Notes: generated by a model not told the origin, from the letters alone. Numbered from the stretch's first letter, positions 36,467 through 46,124 are shown. The stretch is DNA of 64,000 nt from Agrobacterium tumefaciens (GCF_005221325.1 NZ_CP039889.1:1810501-1874500); one strand, 5' to 3'. Made by a program: numbers and translations.

Positions 36467-37331
36467 CGTCGTTAATGCTGACGACGCCAAAAGGATTGAA
36501 TTTATATTCGTCTTCCTCATACCGTGTGTCGTCGGCGAGGGTGGCGCGACGATCCTTCACGGCTGCCTCGACGCCGTCACGCGCCATTTGATCGGCGACA
36601 TCGTCCATCAACGCAGCGATCTTCAACTGTTCGGCGTTCGTGGACGGCTGATCCCCATTTTTGGTAAAGCGCACCTGCACATCTGGCAATCCAATCAGGT
36701 GAAACCCCACGCTCGTCATACCCTCGGCATCGTCGCCTATGGGGCGGCGCGCGAAAGCCAGACGGCAGGTTCTGGCAAGCGCCATTCCATCATCGGCAGC
36801 TGCTTCGCTGCGCGATTGCTCGAAGAGCTGCTTCCAGCGCCTTGCTCCATGGGCAACGCCTGCACTTTCCCCCTTCACGGCGATGGCGCCGCTGTCGAGC
36901 ATATGCTGTACGAATCTGAGGGCATCTGTGGTTGTCTTCACGGCTGCTTCGGCATCCATGGACGGGCCAAGCACATAAAGAACCGAGCCGTGCCTGGCGA
37001 CGGCCTCCTCATCTTCCGGCTGGTAGGCATCGGGGTCGACGCGGTCCCAGCAGACATTGAAGGAACGGTCCATCCGGTCGTCCGGCTCATCCTGCGAATA
37101 ATCCTCGTCGAGGCTGAAATCCGGCGCAAAATCACCGATCGCGGCGCGGGCACTCTTCTGGAGCGCCTCCAGCCCGTTTTCAGGGCCGAGAAAACAAAGG
37201 ATATGTCGCGGCTTGTAGCTGGAACGGGAGGCGGCAAAGGCTGCCGGCTTGCTTGATGCTGCGCTGAGAGACGGCCTTGCCAGCACAAGCCCGCCCAGAA
37301 ATGCGAGAACTCCACGACGTCCTGAATTCAT
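36456..37331 (-). CDS. Exported protein of unknown function
   Basis: 291 residues. The N-terminus MNSGRRGVLAFLGGLVLARPSLSAA contains a double Arg before a hydrophobic core, so export by Sec or Tat is likely. The mature protein is acidic, with DEDYSQDEPDDRMDRSFNVCWDRVDPDAYQPEDEEAVARHGSVLYVLGPSMDAEAAVKTTTDALRFV as its most distinctive region (read in parts). The two-part layout, with a mid-protein GAIAVKGESAGVAHGARRWKQLF, faintly recalls DUF4261-like proteins, but I do not recognise a family with confidence. It overlaps the convergent lacI 3' end by 11 bp. Function is unknown. Confidence 0.6.
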   Translation of the reverse strand: MNSGRRGVLAFLGGLVLARPSLSAASSKPAAFAASRSSYKPRHILCFLGPENGLEALQKSARAAIGDFAPDFSLDEDYSQDEPDDRMDRSFNVCWDRVDPDAYQPEDEEAVARHGSVLYVLGPSMDAEAAVKTTTDALRFVQHMLDSGAIAVKGESAGVAHGARRWKQLFEQSRSEAAADDGMALARTCRLAFARRPIGDDAEGMTSVGFHLIGLPDVQVRFTKNGDQPSTNAEQLKIAALMDDVADQMARDGVEAAVKDRRATLADDTRYEEDEYKFNPFGVVSINDVKL

Positions 37332-37488
37332 CCGATATCCCCCGGGTTTCCATCAACAGGATGAAAAAGTTTTATACTGGCATGGATGATTCAAGCCATA
37401 TGGCTTTCGCTATCTTTGGCATGGCGGTTTCAGAACGTGTCGCGAGCGGGCAGGGCGAAACGGCACTGAGCCACCCGCCGCCACTTCG

Positions 37489-37884
37489 TCAACTGCCGTA
37501 TTGATCATCCGACACATGTTCCATCCAGTCCACCACCTTGCCGTCCTTCACCTCCTGAAGCGCAATATGGGTCATGGCCATATTGGGTGCTGCGCCGTGC
37601 CAGTGTCTTTCGCCCGGTGCGAACCACACGATATCGCCGGGCCGAATTTCCTCCACCGGCCCACCCTCACGCTGCGCGCGGCCAAGGCCGGATACCACGA
37701 TCAGGGTCTGGCCAAGGGGGTGGGTGTGCCAGGCGGTGCGCGCGCCGGGTTCAAAGGTGACCTGGGCACCCTGCACCCGCTCGGCATCGAAAGGGTTGAA
37801 GAGGGGATCGATGCGGACCGTACCGGTGAACCAGCCGTCCGGGCCTTTGGCCGATGCCCGTGTTCCCGAGCGCAATATTTCCAT
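37489..37884 (-). CDS. Small cupin-domain protein
   Basis: 131-residue single-domain cupin. Cupin motif 1 is [25 protein letters not shown] and motif 2 [20 protein letters not shown], giving the usual His/His/Gln/His metal site. It resembles the YhhW/(R)-mandelonitrile-lyase-like and carboxymuconolactone-decarboxylase-associated cupins; the substrate is unknown. ATGs at 37890 and 37884 are both possible; AGGAG leaves only one base before 37890 and seven before 37884, so I chose 37884. It is monocistronic. Confidence 0.78.
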   Translation of the reverse strand: MEILRSGTRASAKGPDGWFTGTVRIDPLFNPFDAERVQGAQVTFEPGARTAWHTHPLGQTLIVVSGLGRAQREGGPVEEIRPGDIVWFAPGERHWHGAAPNMAMTHIALQEVKDGKVVDWMEHVSDDQYGS

Positions 37885-38110
37885 GGTCATTCTCCTGACG
37901 AGTCTCGTGCGGCGATTTGATGCGGGAATGCCCCTTTTGTCCACAGGGGAGTGAAGAGCCGATCACGCGGCAGGCTGGTGTGCGTCTTTATATCCCGTTT
38001 TTGAAGGGGTTATCTTTGCTCATAGTTGGTGCCTTTTCCATAGCTGCCGGGCGGCATTTCGCTCCCTCACACCTATCCCGATAAAAATCATTCTCGGGAT
38101 TGACTCGAAT

Positions 38111-38148
38111 ATGAAACCGGTTACATTCGCCAATGTAAACGGTTTCAT
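38111..38148. promoter_or_regulatory. Paired LacI-type operators upstream of the keto-sugar importer
   Basis: Two near-palindromes, ATGAAACCGGTTACAT (38111-38126) and ATGTAAACGGTTTCAT (38133-38148), centres 22 bp apart (two helical turns). They are also inverted copies of each other, so the whole 38-bp block is a larger dyad. They lie 34 bp before the binding-protein start and are a likely target of the LacI regulator at 42716. Confidence 0.75.
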
Positions 38149-38181
38149 CATTGAGAACCGTGCTTGGAGGAGCAAACTTTC

Positions 38182-39204
38182 ATGTTTAGACATTTGATGG
38201 CTGCCGCCGCGATGGTGCTGGCGGCCGGCACGTCCGTGCACGCGCAGGAGCAGAGCTTCAAGATCGGTCTTTCCAATTCCTTCGTCGGCAGCGAATGGCG
38301 CACGCAGATGATCGAAGAGGCCCAGGCCGCCGCCAAGGCGTGGGGCGAAAAGGGCGTCAAGGTCGAAGTCGTCGTTCAGAGCGGCAATGTCGATGTGCAG
38401 GGGCAGATCGGCCATATCCGCAATTTCATGAACCAGGGCGTTGATGCGATCCTCATCAATCCCGGCAGCCCGACCGCTTTCGATCCGATCTTCGCGCAGG
38501 CCAAGGCGCGTAACATCCTCGTCATCGCCACCGACGCCGAAGTGTCCTCCAAGGATGCGATCTATGTCGGCATCGACCAGAAGGCATGGGCGGCGCAATC
38601 CGCGCAATGGCTTGCGGATTCGCTGAAGGGCAAGGGAAGCGTGGTCGCCATCAACGGCATCGCCGGCAACCCGGCAAACGAAGCCCGCGTCGCCGGTTAC
38701 CGTGAGGTGTTCAAGAAATATCCTGACATCAAGGTGCTGAACGAAGCCAATGCGAGCTGGGATCAGGCGCAGGGCCAGCAGGCCATGCAGAACCTGCTCG
38801 CTACCTATCCCGACATCAGCGGCGTCTGGGTGCAGGACGGCATGGCGGACGGCGCATGGCGCGCCATCGAGGGCGCCGGCAAGACCAAGGACATTGCCGC
38901 AACCGGTGAAATCCGCAAGGACTTCATGACCCGCTGGGAAAAGGAAAAGTTCAATTCCGGCGCTTCGGTCAATCCTCCTGGTGTCATGGCCAGCGCGCTC
39001 AATGTCGCTGTCTTGAAGCTGCAGGGCAAGGAATTCAAGGACGGTATCTTCGGCGGCACCTATGGTAACGCCATCTATATTCCGATCCCCTTCGTCAGCA
39101 ACGACAACCTTGCCGACAATATCAAGGCCGCCGATGGCAAGCCCGGCTACTGGTCCGTCACGGCAACCGTGACGCCGGAGCAGGCAGGCGAGTTCTTCAA
39201 GTAA
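38182..39204 (+). CDS. Sugar ABC transporter binding protein (CUT2, RbsB-like)
   Basis: 340 residues with a signal peptide to about residue 21 (AAGTSVHAQ). The type-I binding fold opens KIGLSNSFVGSEWRTQMIEEAQAAAKAWG and includes ILINPGSPTAFDPIFAQAKARNILVI and GVWVQDGMADGAWRAIEGAGK. ATG 38182 has GGAGGAG at 38166-38172; the in-frame TTG 38164 is part of that ribosome site. First gene of an importer-regulator-enzyme operon, with a hairpin after the stop. It probably recognises a hexose-type or 3-keto-sugar ligand, inferred only from neighbouring genes. Confidence 0.88.
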   Translation: MFRHLMAAAAMVLAAGTSVHAQEQSFKIGLSNSFVGSEWRTQMIEEAQAAAKAWGEKGVKVEVVVQSGNVDVQGQIGHIRNFMNQGVDAILINPGSPTAFDPIFAQAKARNILVIATDAEVSSKDAIYVGIDQKAWAAQSAQWLADSLKGKGSVVAINGIAGNPANEARVAGYREVFKKYPDIKVLNEANASWDQAQGQQAMQNLLATYPDISGVWVQDGMADGAWRAIEGAGKTKDIAATGEIRKDFMTRWEKEKFNSGASVNPPGVMASALNVAVLKLQGKEFKDGIFGGTYGNAIYIPIPFVSNDNLADNIKAADGKPGYWSVTATVTPEQAGEFFK

Positions 39205-39214
39205 TATCCGTACC

Positions 39215-39237
39215 GGGCCGGCGGCAAACGCCGGCCC
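39215..39237 (+). terminator. GC hairpin between binding-protein and ATPase genes
   Basis: GGGCCGGCG (39215-39223) pairs perfectly with CGCCGGCCC (39229-39237), loop GCAAA. There is no T-run; probably an mRNA-stability or attenuation element giving more binding protein than ATPase. Confidence 0.6.
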
Positions 39238-39307
39238 GAACCGGAATTTCGAGTGCGGAAAGGGCCTTGGCCATCCGCCTGTAACAAGCATTATTCGGGG
39301 ACTTGCG

Positions 39308-40801
39308 ATGGCGAACGCTTTGGAAGCGGCCGGCATAACGAAGAATTTTGGTGCCGTGCGCGCGCTTTCGGCCGGCAGGCTGACCGTCGGTCGCGGTGAA
39401 ATTCACGCGCTGCTGGGCGCCAATGGTTGCGGCAAGAGCACGCTTTGCAAGATCGTTGCGGGCGCGGTCGCGCCAACCAGCGGCACGATCCGGTTCAACG
39501 GCACGGAAGTGCGCTTCAAAAGTCCGCGTGACGCGGAGAATGCCGGCATCGCCCTGTTTTATCAGGAGCTGAGCCTCATTCCGCAGCTTTCCGTCGCCGA
39601 TAACATCTTTCTCGGCCGCGAGCCGAAACGCGGCATTTTTGTTGACGGCAAGGCGCTGACGGCCGAGGCGACCAGGCTGATTGCGCTGTTTGACGGCGTG
39701 GCGGGTGAGGGGCTGGAGCCGGATGCGATCGTTGGCAATCTGCCGCCGGATCAGCGCCAGCTCGTCGAAATCCTCAAGGTCTTCGCTCAGAATGCCAGCC
39801 TGATGATCATGGACGAGGCGACGGCGGCACTCGATGGCCGCCAGTCCCAGCGCTTTTTCGAGATACTCCGGGCCAAGAAGGCCGACGGTGTTTCCACCAT
39901 CATGATTTCCCACCGTCTCGACGAGGTCTTTGCCGTCTGCGACCGCATTACTGTGATGCGCAACGGTGCGACGATTTCCGAACTCGACACCGCGGCTACC
40001 ACCCGCGAAGCCGTCGTGCATGATATGGTCGGTGATGTCCGCGCCGCACCCGCCCGCCAGCAGGGACGCGCCGCTGCCGCACCGAGCCTAAAGGTGACCG
40101 ACGTTGCGGGCGAAGGCGTTCGCGGCGTCTCTCTGGAAGCCTATCCGGGCGAAATCGTCGGTCTGGCTGGTTTGCAGGGGCAGGGACAATCGGCCTTGCT
40201 GAAAGGCCTCTTCGGCGCCACCCCCTTTGCAACGGGGCAAGTCCGGTTCGAGGGCCGCGAAATCATCGTCGGCAAGCCTTCGCAGGCGGTCCACAACGGT
40301 TTTGCCTATGTCTCGGGCGACCGTGGGCGCGACGCGTCTCTTCAGGGCCGGTCGATCTTCGAAAATCTTGTCGCCGCGCTGATGGTGCGCGAGAAGATGC
40401 GGCTGGTCCGGCCGGCAACGCTGAGGCCGCGCGTACAGCAGGTCGCTGATGATATGAAGACGAAGTTTGCCGGCATGGACATGGCCATCGGCACGCTTTC
40501 CGGCGGCAACCAGCAGAAGATCTTCATTTCCCGCTGGCTCGCCACATCGCCCAAGCTGCTTCTGCTCGACGATCCGACCAAGGGCATCGATCTCGGCGCA
40601 AAGGCCGATCTCTTCGCGCTGATGCGGCAGCAGGCCGATGCTGGCGCGACCATCCTTCTTTATTCCTCGGAAGATGCGGAAATCCTCGAATATGCCGACC
40701 GCATTCTTGTGTTCAACGGTGGACGTATTTCTGCGGAACTGACCGGAGCCGACATGACATCCGTCAACATGACCCGCGCCGCCTATGGAGACGCCGCATG
40801 A
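39308..40801 (+). CDS. Sugar ABC transporter ATP-binding protein, double NBD
   Basis: 497 residues with two nucleotide-binding domains. Domain 1 has LLGANGCGKSTLCKIVAG, LPPDQRQLVEILKVFA (diverged signature) and LMIMDEATAALDGRQ. Domain 2 has GLQGQGQSALLKGLFG (degenerate P-loop), [15 protein letters not shown] and LLLLDDPTKGIDLG; Asp-Asp in the second Walker B replaces the usual Asp-Glu, as is common in the weak half of CUT2 ATPases. Its stop overlaps the first permease by four bases. Confidence 0.92.
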   Translation: MANALEAAGITKNFGAVRALSAGRLTVGRGEIHALLGANGCGKSTLCKIVAGAVAPTSGTIRFNGTEVRFKSPRDAENAGIALFYQELSLIPQLSVADNIFLGREPKRGIFVDGKALTAEATRLIALFDGVAGEGLEPDAIVGNLPPDQRQLVEILKVFAQNASLMIMDEATAALDGRQSQRFFEILRAKKADGVSTIMISHRLDEVFAVCDRITVMRNGATISELDTAATTREAVVHDMVGDVRAAPARQQGRAAAAPSLKVTDVAGEGVRGVSLEAYPGEIVGLAGLQGQGQSALLKGLFGATPFATGQVRFEGREIIVGKPSQAVHNGFAYVSGDRGRDASLQGRSIFENLVAALMVREKMRLVRPATLRPRVQQVADDMKTKFAGMDMAIGTLSGGNQQKIFISRWLATSPKLLLLDDPTKGIDLGAKADLFALMRQQADAGATILLYSSEDAEILEYADRILVFNGGRISAELTGADMTSVNMTRAAYGDAA

Positions 40802-41742
40802 GTTCGTCCGGTTTTCTGCGCAGGCAACCCTGGATCATCACCCTCTTCGTTTTGGCCGTGCTCGTTGCCGTGAACACGTTTCTGCAGCCATCCTTTGTTC
40901 AGCCCTCCGTGCTGCAATCGAACCTGACGACATTTCTGCCGCTGATCCTGGTGGCCATCGGCCAGACCTATGTCATTCTGGCCGGAGATATCGATCTGTC
41001 GGTCGGCAGCATCGTGGCGCTCGCCAATGTCGTCACCGTCAGCGTCATCGCCGCACTCGGTGGCACGACGGGTGCCGTCTTCGCCGGCATGGCGGCGGGT
41101 GCGGCTGTCGGGCTGCTGTGTGGACTGGTCAATGGCCTCTTCATATCAGGCCTGCGCTTCCAGCCGATCGTTACGACCTTCGCAACCGGCATCATTTTCG
41201 CCGGGCTGGCTATCTGGGTGCTGCCGCAGGCCGGCCTTCCGGTGCCGGAAGCCTATTGGCAGACTTATTCCGGCAGCTTCATCGGTTTGCCCTTCGTCCT
41301 CTGGGTACTGCTGGCCGGCATCGCCTTCACGCTCATCGTGTCGCGCATTCCCTTCCACACCCATTTGCTGGCTGTCGGCGGTAATCGCACCGGCGCCTTC
41401 CAGACGGGTCTGCGCCTCTCGGGTATCCGCATTGGCGCCTACATGATTTCCGGCCTGTTTTCGGCGCTGGCTGCGCTGTGCCTCACCGGGGAGACGGCCT
41501 CGGGCGATCCTCTGCTCGGCGCAAGTCTGGCGCTTTCCTCCATTTCGGCCGTGGTTCTGGGCGGCACCGCACTTTCCGGCGGGTTTGGCAGTTCGACGGG
41601 GTCTATCGCCGGTGCGCTGGTGCTCGGCATGATCGGTAATGTGATTTTCTTTGCGGGCTTGCCCTTCGAGTACCAGACACTGGTGCAGGGTTTGATCGTG
41701 CTGACGGCGCTGGCCGGCGGCGTTCTGGTGACGAGGCGTTGA
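40798..41742 (+). CDS. Sugar ABC transporter permease 1 (RbsC type)
   Basis: 314 residues, highly hydrophobic with 8-10 spans. The conserved loop AIGQTYVILAGDIDLSVGSIVALANVV and HLLAVGGNRTGAFQTGLRLSGI identify the RbsC family. ATGA overlap with the ATPase gene. A second, different RbsC-like permease follows after one base, so the channel is probably a heterodimer. Confidence 0.91.
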   Translation: MSSSGFLRRQPWIITLFVLAVLVAVNTFLQPSFVQPSVLQSNLTTFLPLILVAIGQTYVILAGDIDLSVGSIVALANVVTVSVIAALGGTTGAVFAGMAAGAAVGLLCGLVNGLFISGLRFQPIVTTFATGIIFAGLAIWVLPQAGLPVPEAYWQTYSGSFIGLPFVLWVLLAGIAFTLIVSRIPFHTHLLAVGGNRTGAFQTGLRLSGIRIGAYMISGLFSALAALCLTGETASGDPLLGASLALSSISAVVLGGTALSGGFGSSTGSIAGALVLGMIGNVIFFAGLPFEYQTLVQGLIVLTALAGGVLVTRR

Positions 41743-41743
41743 T

Positions 41744-42712
41744 ATGACCAATCCCGGCTTGCAACTCAAAACCATCATCACCGATCCCCTGACCATTGCC
41801 ATTGGCGCATCAGCCTTCCTGCTGCTGGTCGGCGAATTATTGTCGCCCGGCTTTGCGCAGGGCTCGCAGATCGTGCGGCTGCTGACGATTGCCGCCATTC
41901 TCGGCATTGTCGCGGCGGGCCAGAACCTCGTCATCCTCGGTGGGCGCGAAGGCATCGATCTTTCCGTCGGCGCGATGATCTCGCTTGGTGCCGTTCTTGC
42001 CGGTAATATGATGAACGGCCAGAATGCCGGCATTCCGCTTGCCATTCTCGTTGCCGGCGGCATTCCCTTCCTGATCGGCCTCATCAACGGCCTCGGCATC
42101 ACCTTCGTGCGCATTCCGCCGCTGGTCATGACGCTCGGCATGACGGCGGTCATTCAGGGCGGGCTGGTGGTCTATTCGCAGGGCGTTCCATCAGGTGCGG
42201 CGGCACCCCTGCTGGCGGGATTCATCAACCGTCCGCTCATCTTCGGTATTCCCGGCGTGCTCTTCGTCTGGCTGGGCATCGCCGCGATCATGCTGTTCGT
42301 GCTGCGCCGCACGGCCTTCGGTTTCGCCATCTATGCCATCGGCTCCAACGAACGGGCGGCAACGCTCACCGGTTTGCCGGTCTCCCTGATCCGCACGTTG
42401 CTCTATGGTCTCTCCGGCCTGTTTGCCGGGCTGACCGGGGTCTGCGTCATCGGTTATACCGGCACCTCTTTCATCTCAGTCGGTGACCAATATGTGCTTC
42501 CGTCGATCATCGCTGTTGTCATCGGCGGCACTTCGCTTGCCGGCGGTGCGGGCGGATATGTCGGAACCATGGCCGGGGCAGTTGCGCTCACCATTCTGCA
42601 AAGCGTACTGATAACGCTCAACCTCGATGTATGGGCACGGCAGATCATATTCGGTGTCACGTTGCTAGCGCTGATGCTGCTTTATGGCCGCCAAAAGCAG
42701 TTGCGTGTGTGA
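41744..42712 (+). CDS. Sugar ABC transporter permease 2 (RbsC type)
   Basis: 322 residues, 8-10 spans, with [29 protein letters not shown] and AIYAIGSNERAATLTGLPV. It differs from permease 1 in sequence but matches it in topology. It begins 1 bp after that gene and ends 3 bp before the LacI gene, so transport and regulation share one transcript. Confidence 0.91.
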   Translation: MTNPGLQLKTIITDPLTIAIGASAFLLLVGELLSPGFAQGSQIVRLLTIAAILGIVAAGQNLVILGGREGIDLSVGAMISLGAVLAGNMMNGQNAGIPLAILVAGGIPFLIGLINGLGITFVRIPPLVMTLGMTAVIQGGLVVYSQGVPSGAAAPLLAGFINRPLIFGIPGVLFVWLGIAAIMLFVLRRTAFGFAIYAIGSNERAATLTGLPVSLIRTLLYGLSGLFAGLTGVCVIGYTGTSFISVGDQYVLPSIIAVVIGGTSLAGGAGGYVGTMAGAVALTILQSVLITLNLDVWARQIIFGVTLLALMLLYGRQKQLRV

Positions 42713-42715
42713 CAG

Positions 42716-43738
42716 ATGAGCAAAGACCAAGGTTCGAATATCAGAGAAGTTGCAGCTCTCGCGGGCGTTTCCATCGCGACCGTATCGCGGGCGCTGCAAC
42801 AACCCGACAAGGTTCGCCCGGAAACCCGAAAGAAGGTTTTCGACGCCGTGCGGCAGGCGAACTTCGTCCCCAACGCCCAGGCGGCAAGCTTCCGGCGTCA
42901 ATCCAACAACACCGTCATCCTTCTCGTTCGCGATATCGGCAACCCGTTTTATCTCGAAATCTACAAGGGCGTCGAGGAAGCGGCTGGTGAAGCGGGCTTC
43001 AAGGTGCTGATGGGCGATGCCCGCAACGACGAGAACCGCGTGGCGACCCACATCGATATGGTCAGGCAAAAACATGCCGATGGCCTCATCCTGATGACCG
43101 GCCAGTTCCCGTCCGAGCTTCTCGATCAGGGCGATGTGCTGCCGCCGATCGTCATCGCTTCGGAAACCGTGCCCGGCCTCGCGCTGCCCACCGTCAAGGT
43201 GGATAACCGCGCCGCCTCCATCAACGCCATGCGCCACCTCATCGAGGCGGGACATCAAAGGATCGTGCATCTGGCCGGCCCCGTGCCCGAAAGTCTGGCG
43301 CAGGAGCGTTTCGACGGTTACCGCGCAGCGCTTGCCGAGGCTGGCATTCCTTACACCGATGAACTGGTGGTGACGGGCGATTACAGCATCGAGGCCGGTC
43401 GTCAGGCGATTACAGGCCTTCTCGAAGGTGGCATCGCCTTCACCGCGATCTTCGCATCGAGCGACCAGATGGCGATTGGCGCGATCAGCGAGTTGCGGGG
43501 CAGGGGCTTGTCGGTTCCGGCCGATGTCTCCGTCATCGGCTTCGACGACATCATTTTCGCCAACGCCTTCGAACCGCCGCTGACGACGGTGCGCCAACCC
43601 CGGCAGGAGATGGGCCGTAAGGCCATGGCGCTGATGGTGGACCGGCTTAACGGCAAACGCACGGCCGAAACCATCGTGCTGGATACGGAACTCGTGGTGC
43701 GCGGCTCGGTCGCGCCCTGCCGCCCGCCGCATCGGTAG
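42716..43738 (+). CDS. LacI family regulator of the keto-sugar operon
   Basis: 340 residues. HTH: NIREVAALAGVSIATVSRALQQPDKVRPETRKKVFDAVRQANF (read with gaps), with hinge NAQAASFRRQ. The effector domain includes VILLVRDIGNPFYLEIYKGVEEAAGEAG, ASSDQMAIGAISEL and VIGFDDIIFANAFEPPLTTVRQP. It lies inside the operon, three bases after permease 2, so it should be autoregulated through the paired operators at 38111-38148. The effector is unknown. Confidence 0.92.
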   Translation: MSKDQGSNIREVAALAGVSIATVSRALQQPDKVRPETRKKVFDAVRQANFVPNAQAASFRRQSNNTVILLVRDIGNPFYLEIYKGVEEAAGEAGFKVLMGDARNDENRVATHIDMVRQKHADGLILMTGQFPSELLDQGDVLPPIVIASETVPGLALPTVKVDNRAASINAMRHLIEAGHQRIVHLAGPVPESLAQERFDGYRAALAEAGIPYTDELVVTGDYSIEAGRQAITGLLEGGIAFTAIFASSDQMAIGAISELRGRGLSVPADVSVIGFDDIIFANAFEPPLTTVRQPRQEMGRKAMALMVDRLNGKRTAETIVLDTELVVRGSVAPCRPPHR

Positions 43739-43771
43739 CGGCCAGACTGTGAATGCAAGGAGTGCAAGGAC

Positions 43772-44821
43772 ATGAAGACGATCAAAGGCCCCGCGATTTT
43801 CCTCGCGCAATTTGTCGGGGACAAGGCCCCCTTCGACACGCTCGACAATCTCGGCCAATGGGCGGATTCCCTCGGTTACAAGGGCATTCAGGTGCCGACC
43901 GATCCCAAACTCTTCGATCTCGAAAAAGCCGCTGCGTCCAAGACCTATTGCGACGACATCAAAGGCCGCCTCGCCGAGATGGGTATCGAGATCACCGAGC
44001 TTTCGACCCATATTCAGGGCCAGCTTGTTGCCGTTCACCCGGCCTATGACGAGATGTTCGACGGTTTTGCGCCGGCAGAGCTGCGCGGCAAACCGCAGGC
44101 GCGGCAGGAATGGGCCGTCACTCAGCTGAAATGTGCGGCGAAAGCCTCGCAGCATCTTGGCCTCAAGAGTCATGCGACTTTCTCAGGCGCGCTGGCCTGG
44201 CCGTTCGTTTACCCGTGGCCGCAGCGCCCGGCAGGCCTTGTCGAAATGGCCTTTGCCGAGCTCGGCAAGCGCTGGACACCCATTCTCGATACCTTCGGGG
44301 AGAATGGCGTTGACCTCTGTTATGAGCTTCATCCGGGTGAGGACCTGCATGACGGCATCACCTTCGAGCGCTTTCTCGAAGCTACCGGTAACCACCCGCG
44401 TGCCAACCTGCTCTACGATCCCTCGCATTTCGTGCTGCAGGCGATGGATTATCTCGGTTTCATCGACGTTTACCACGAGCGTATCCGTGCCTTTCACGTC
44501 AAGGATGCCGAGTTCAATCCGACTGGCCGTTCCGGCGTTTATGGCGGTTATCAGAGCTGGGTGGACCGGCCGGGCCGTTTCCGGTCGCTCGGCGACGGGC
44601 ATGTTGATTTCGGCGCGGTGTTTTCCAAGCTCACCCAATATGACTTCGACGGCTGGGCAGTGCTGGAGTGGGAATGCGCACTGAAACACCCGGAAGACGG
44701 CGCGCGTGAGGGTGCAGGCTTCATTCAAAACCACATCATCCGCGTGACCGAGCGGGCTTTCGACGATTTCGCCAAAAGCGGTGTCGATGATGCCGCCAAC
44801 CGTCGCCTTCTCGGTCTCTGA
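43772..44821 (+). CDS. Cytosolic sugar isomerase/epimerase-like TIM barrel
   Basis: 349 residues of the xylose-isomerase-like fold. Probable metal site: GVDLCYELHPGEDLHDG (Glu, His), NLLYDPSHFVLQAMDY (Asp, His), IRAFHVKDAEFNP (His) and WAVLEWECALKHPEDG (Glu). No signal peptide. It follows the LacI gene by 33 bp and precedes a Gfo/Idh gene by 11 bp. It resembles proteins annotated as sugar phosphate isomerases that, in 3-keto-sugar loci, act on keto-glycosides or keto-hexoses; the exact reaction cannot be read from sequence. Confidence 0.82.
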   Translation: MKTIKGPAIFLAQFVGDKAPFDTLDNLGQWADSLGYKGIQVPTDPKLFDLEKAAASKTYCDDIKGRLAEMGIEITELSTHIQGQLVAVHPAYDEMFDGFAPAELRGKPQARQEWAVTQLKCAAKASQHLGLKSHATFSGALAWPFVYPWPQRPAGLVEMAFAELGKRWTPILDTFGENGVDLCYELHPGEDLHDGITFERFLEATGNHPRANLLYDPSHFVLQAMDYLGFIDVYHERIRAFHVKDAEFNPTGRSGVYGGYQSWVDRPGRFRSLGDGHVDFGAVFSKLTQYDFDGWAVLEWECALKHPEDGAREGAGFIQNHIIRVTERAFDDFAKSGVDDAANRRLLGL

Positions 44822-44832
44822 AAGGAAATCCC

Positions 44833-46002
44833 ATGTCTCCCAAAACAGCAAAATTCGATAGCCGTCGCATCCGTCTCGGCATGGTCGGCGGCGGTCAGGG
44901 CGCCTTCATTGGCGCGGTGCACCGCATCGCGGCCCGGCTGGATGACCGTTACGAGCTGGTGGCCGGCGCGCTTTCCTCCGATCCCGCGCGTGCGGCCGCT
45001 TCGGCGACCCTGCTTGGCATTGCGCCGGAGCGGTCCTATGCGTCGTTCGAGGAGATGGCGGCGGCAGAATCCGGCCGTGAAGACGGTATCGAGGCGGTCG
45101 CCATCGTCACCCCCAATCACCTGCATTTTGCCCCGTCCAAGGCATTTCTCGACGCCGGCATCCACGTCATCTGCGACAAGCCGGTGACCGCGACGCTGGA
45201 AGAGGCGAAGGCGCTGGCCGAGATCGTCAGGGCGTCCGACAGCCTGTTCATCCTGACGCATAATTACACCGGCTACGCGATGCTGCGGCAGATGCGCGAG
45301 ATGATCGCTGATGGATCCATCGGCAAGCTGCGCCACGTTCAGGCCGAATATGCACAGGACTGGCTGACGGAAGCCGTCGAAAAGACGGGTGCAAAGGGTG
45401 CGGAATGGCGCACCGACCCCAGCCGCTCCGGCGCCGGCGGGGCAATCGGCGATATCGGCACCCATGCCTTCAATGCCGCTGCCTTCGTCACGGGCGAAAT
45501 CCCGACAAGCCTTTATGCGGATCTCACGTCCTTCGTGCCGGGCCGGCAGCTGGATGACAGCGCCAATATTCTGTTGCGTTACGAAAGCGGCGCCAAGGGC
45601 ATGCTCTGGGCGAGCCAGATCGCGGTCGGCAACGAAAACGCGCTGTCGCTCCGGGTCTATGGCGACAAGGGCGGACTTGAATGGCACCACCGGGTGCCGG
45701 ACGAGCTGTGGTTTACGCCCTATGGCGAACCGAAGCGGCTTATCACCCGCAACGGCGCGGGGGCAGGTGCCGCCGCCAACCGTGTCAGCCGTGTGCCGTC
45801 AGGGCACCCGGAAGGATATCTCGAGGGTTTTGCGACGATCTACCGCGAAGCCGCAGATGCAATCATCGCAAAGAGGGAGGGAAAGACAGTCGCCGGGGAG
45901 GTGATTTACCCCGGCATGGAGGACGGCCTTGCGGGTCTCGCATTCATCGATGCGGCCGTTCGCTCCAGCCAGACCTCGACCTGGGTCGGGATCGACATCT
46001 AG
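44833..46002 (+). CDS. Gfo/Idh/MocA family dehydrogenase
   Basis: 389 residues. The Rossmann start is LGMVGGGQGAFIGAVHRIAARL, then HVICDKPVTATLEEAKALAE (conserved KP motif), THNYTGYAMLRQMREMI and, in the substrate domain, GGAIGDIGTHAFNAAAFVTG (candidate Asp/His catalytic pair). It begins 11 bp after the isomerase-like gene, so the two probably act consecutively. In 3-keto-sugar pathways this family reduces 3-keto-glucose or oxidises C3 of glycosides with NAD(P). Length (389) is at the upper range for the family. Confidence 0.87.
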   Translation: MSPKTAKFDSRRIRLGMVGGGQGAFIGAVHRIAARLDDRYELVAGALSSDPARAAASATLLGIAPERSYASFEEMAAAESGREDGIEAVAIVTPNHLHFAPSKAFLDAGIHVICDKPVTATLEEAKALAEIVRASDSLFILTHNYTGYAMLRQMREMIADGSIGKLRHVQAEYAQDWLTEAVEKTGAKGAEWRTDPSRSGAGGAIGDIGTHAFNAAAFVTGEIPTSLYADLTSFVPGRQLDDSANILLRYESGAKGMLWASQIAVGNENALSLRVYGDKGGLEWHHRVPDELWFTPYGEPKRLITRNGAGAGAAANRVSRVPSGHPEGYLEGFATIYREAADAIIAKREGKTVAGEVIYPGMEDGLAGLAFIDAAVRSSQTSTWVGIDI

Positions 46003-46124
46003 GTCGCAGCCCATCGGAGGAGACGGCGCGGGCAGTTGAGGCTGTGCCCGGCATGACCCGGTTCATGAGACCGGCAATGGCGGGCGTGTCGTCAGATTGA
46101 TCAAACGGAAAGGGAGTTACGCGT

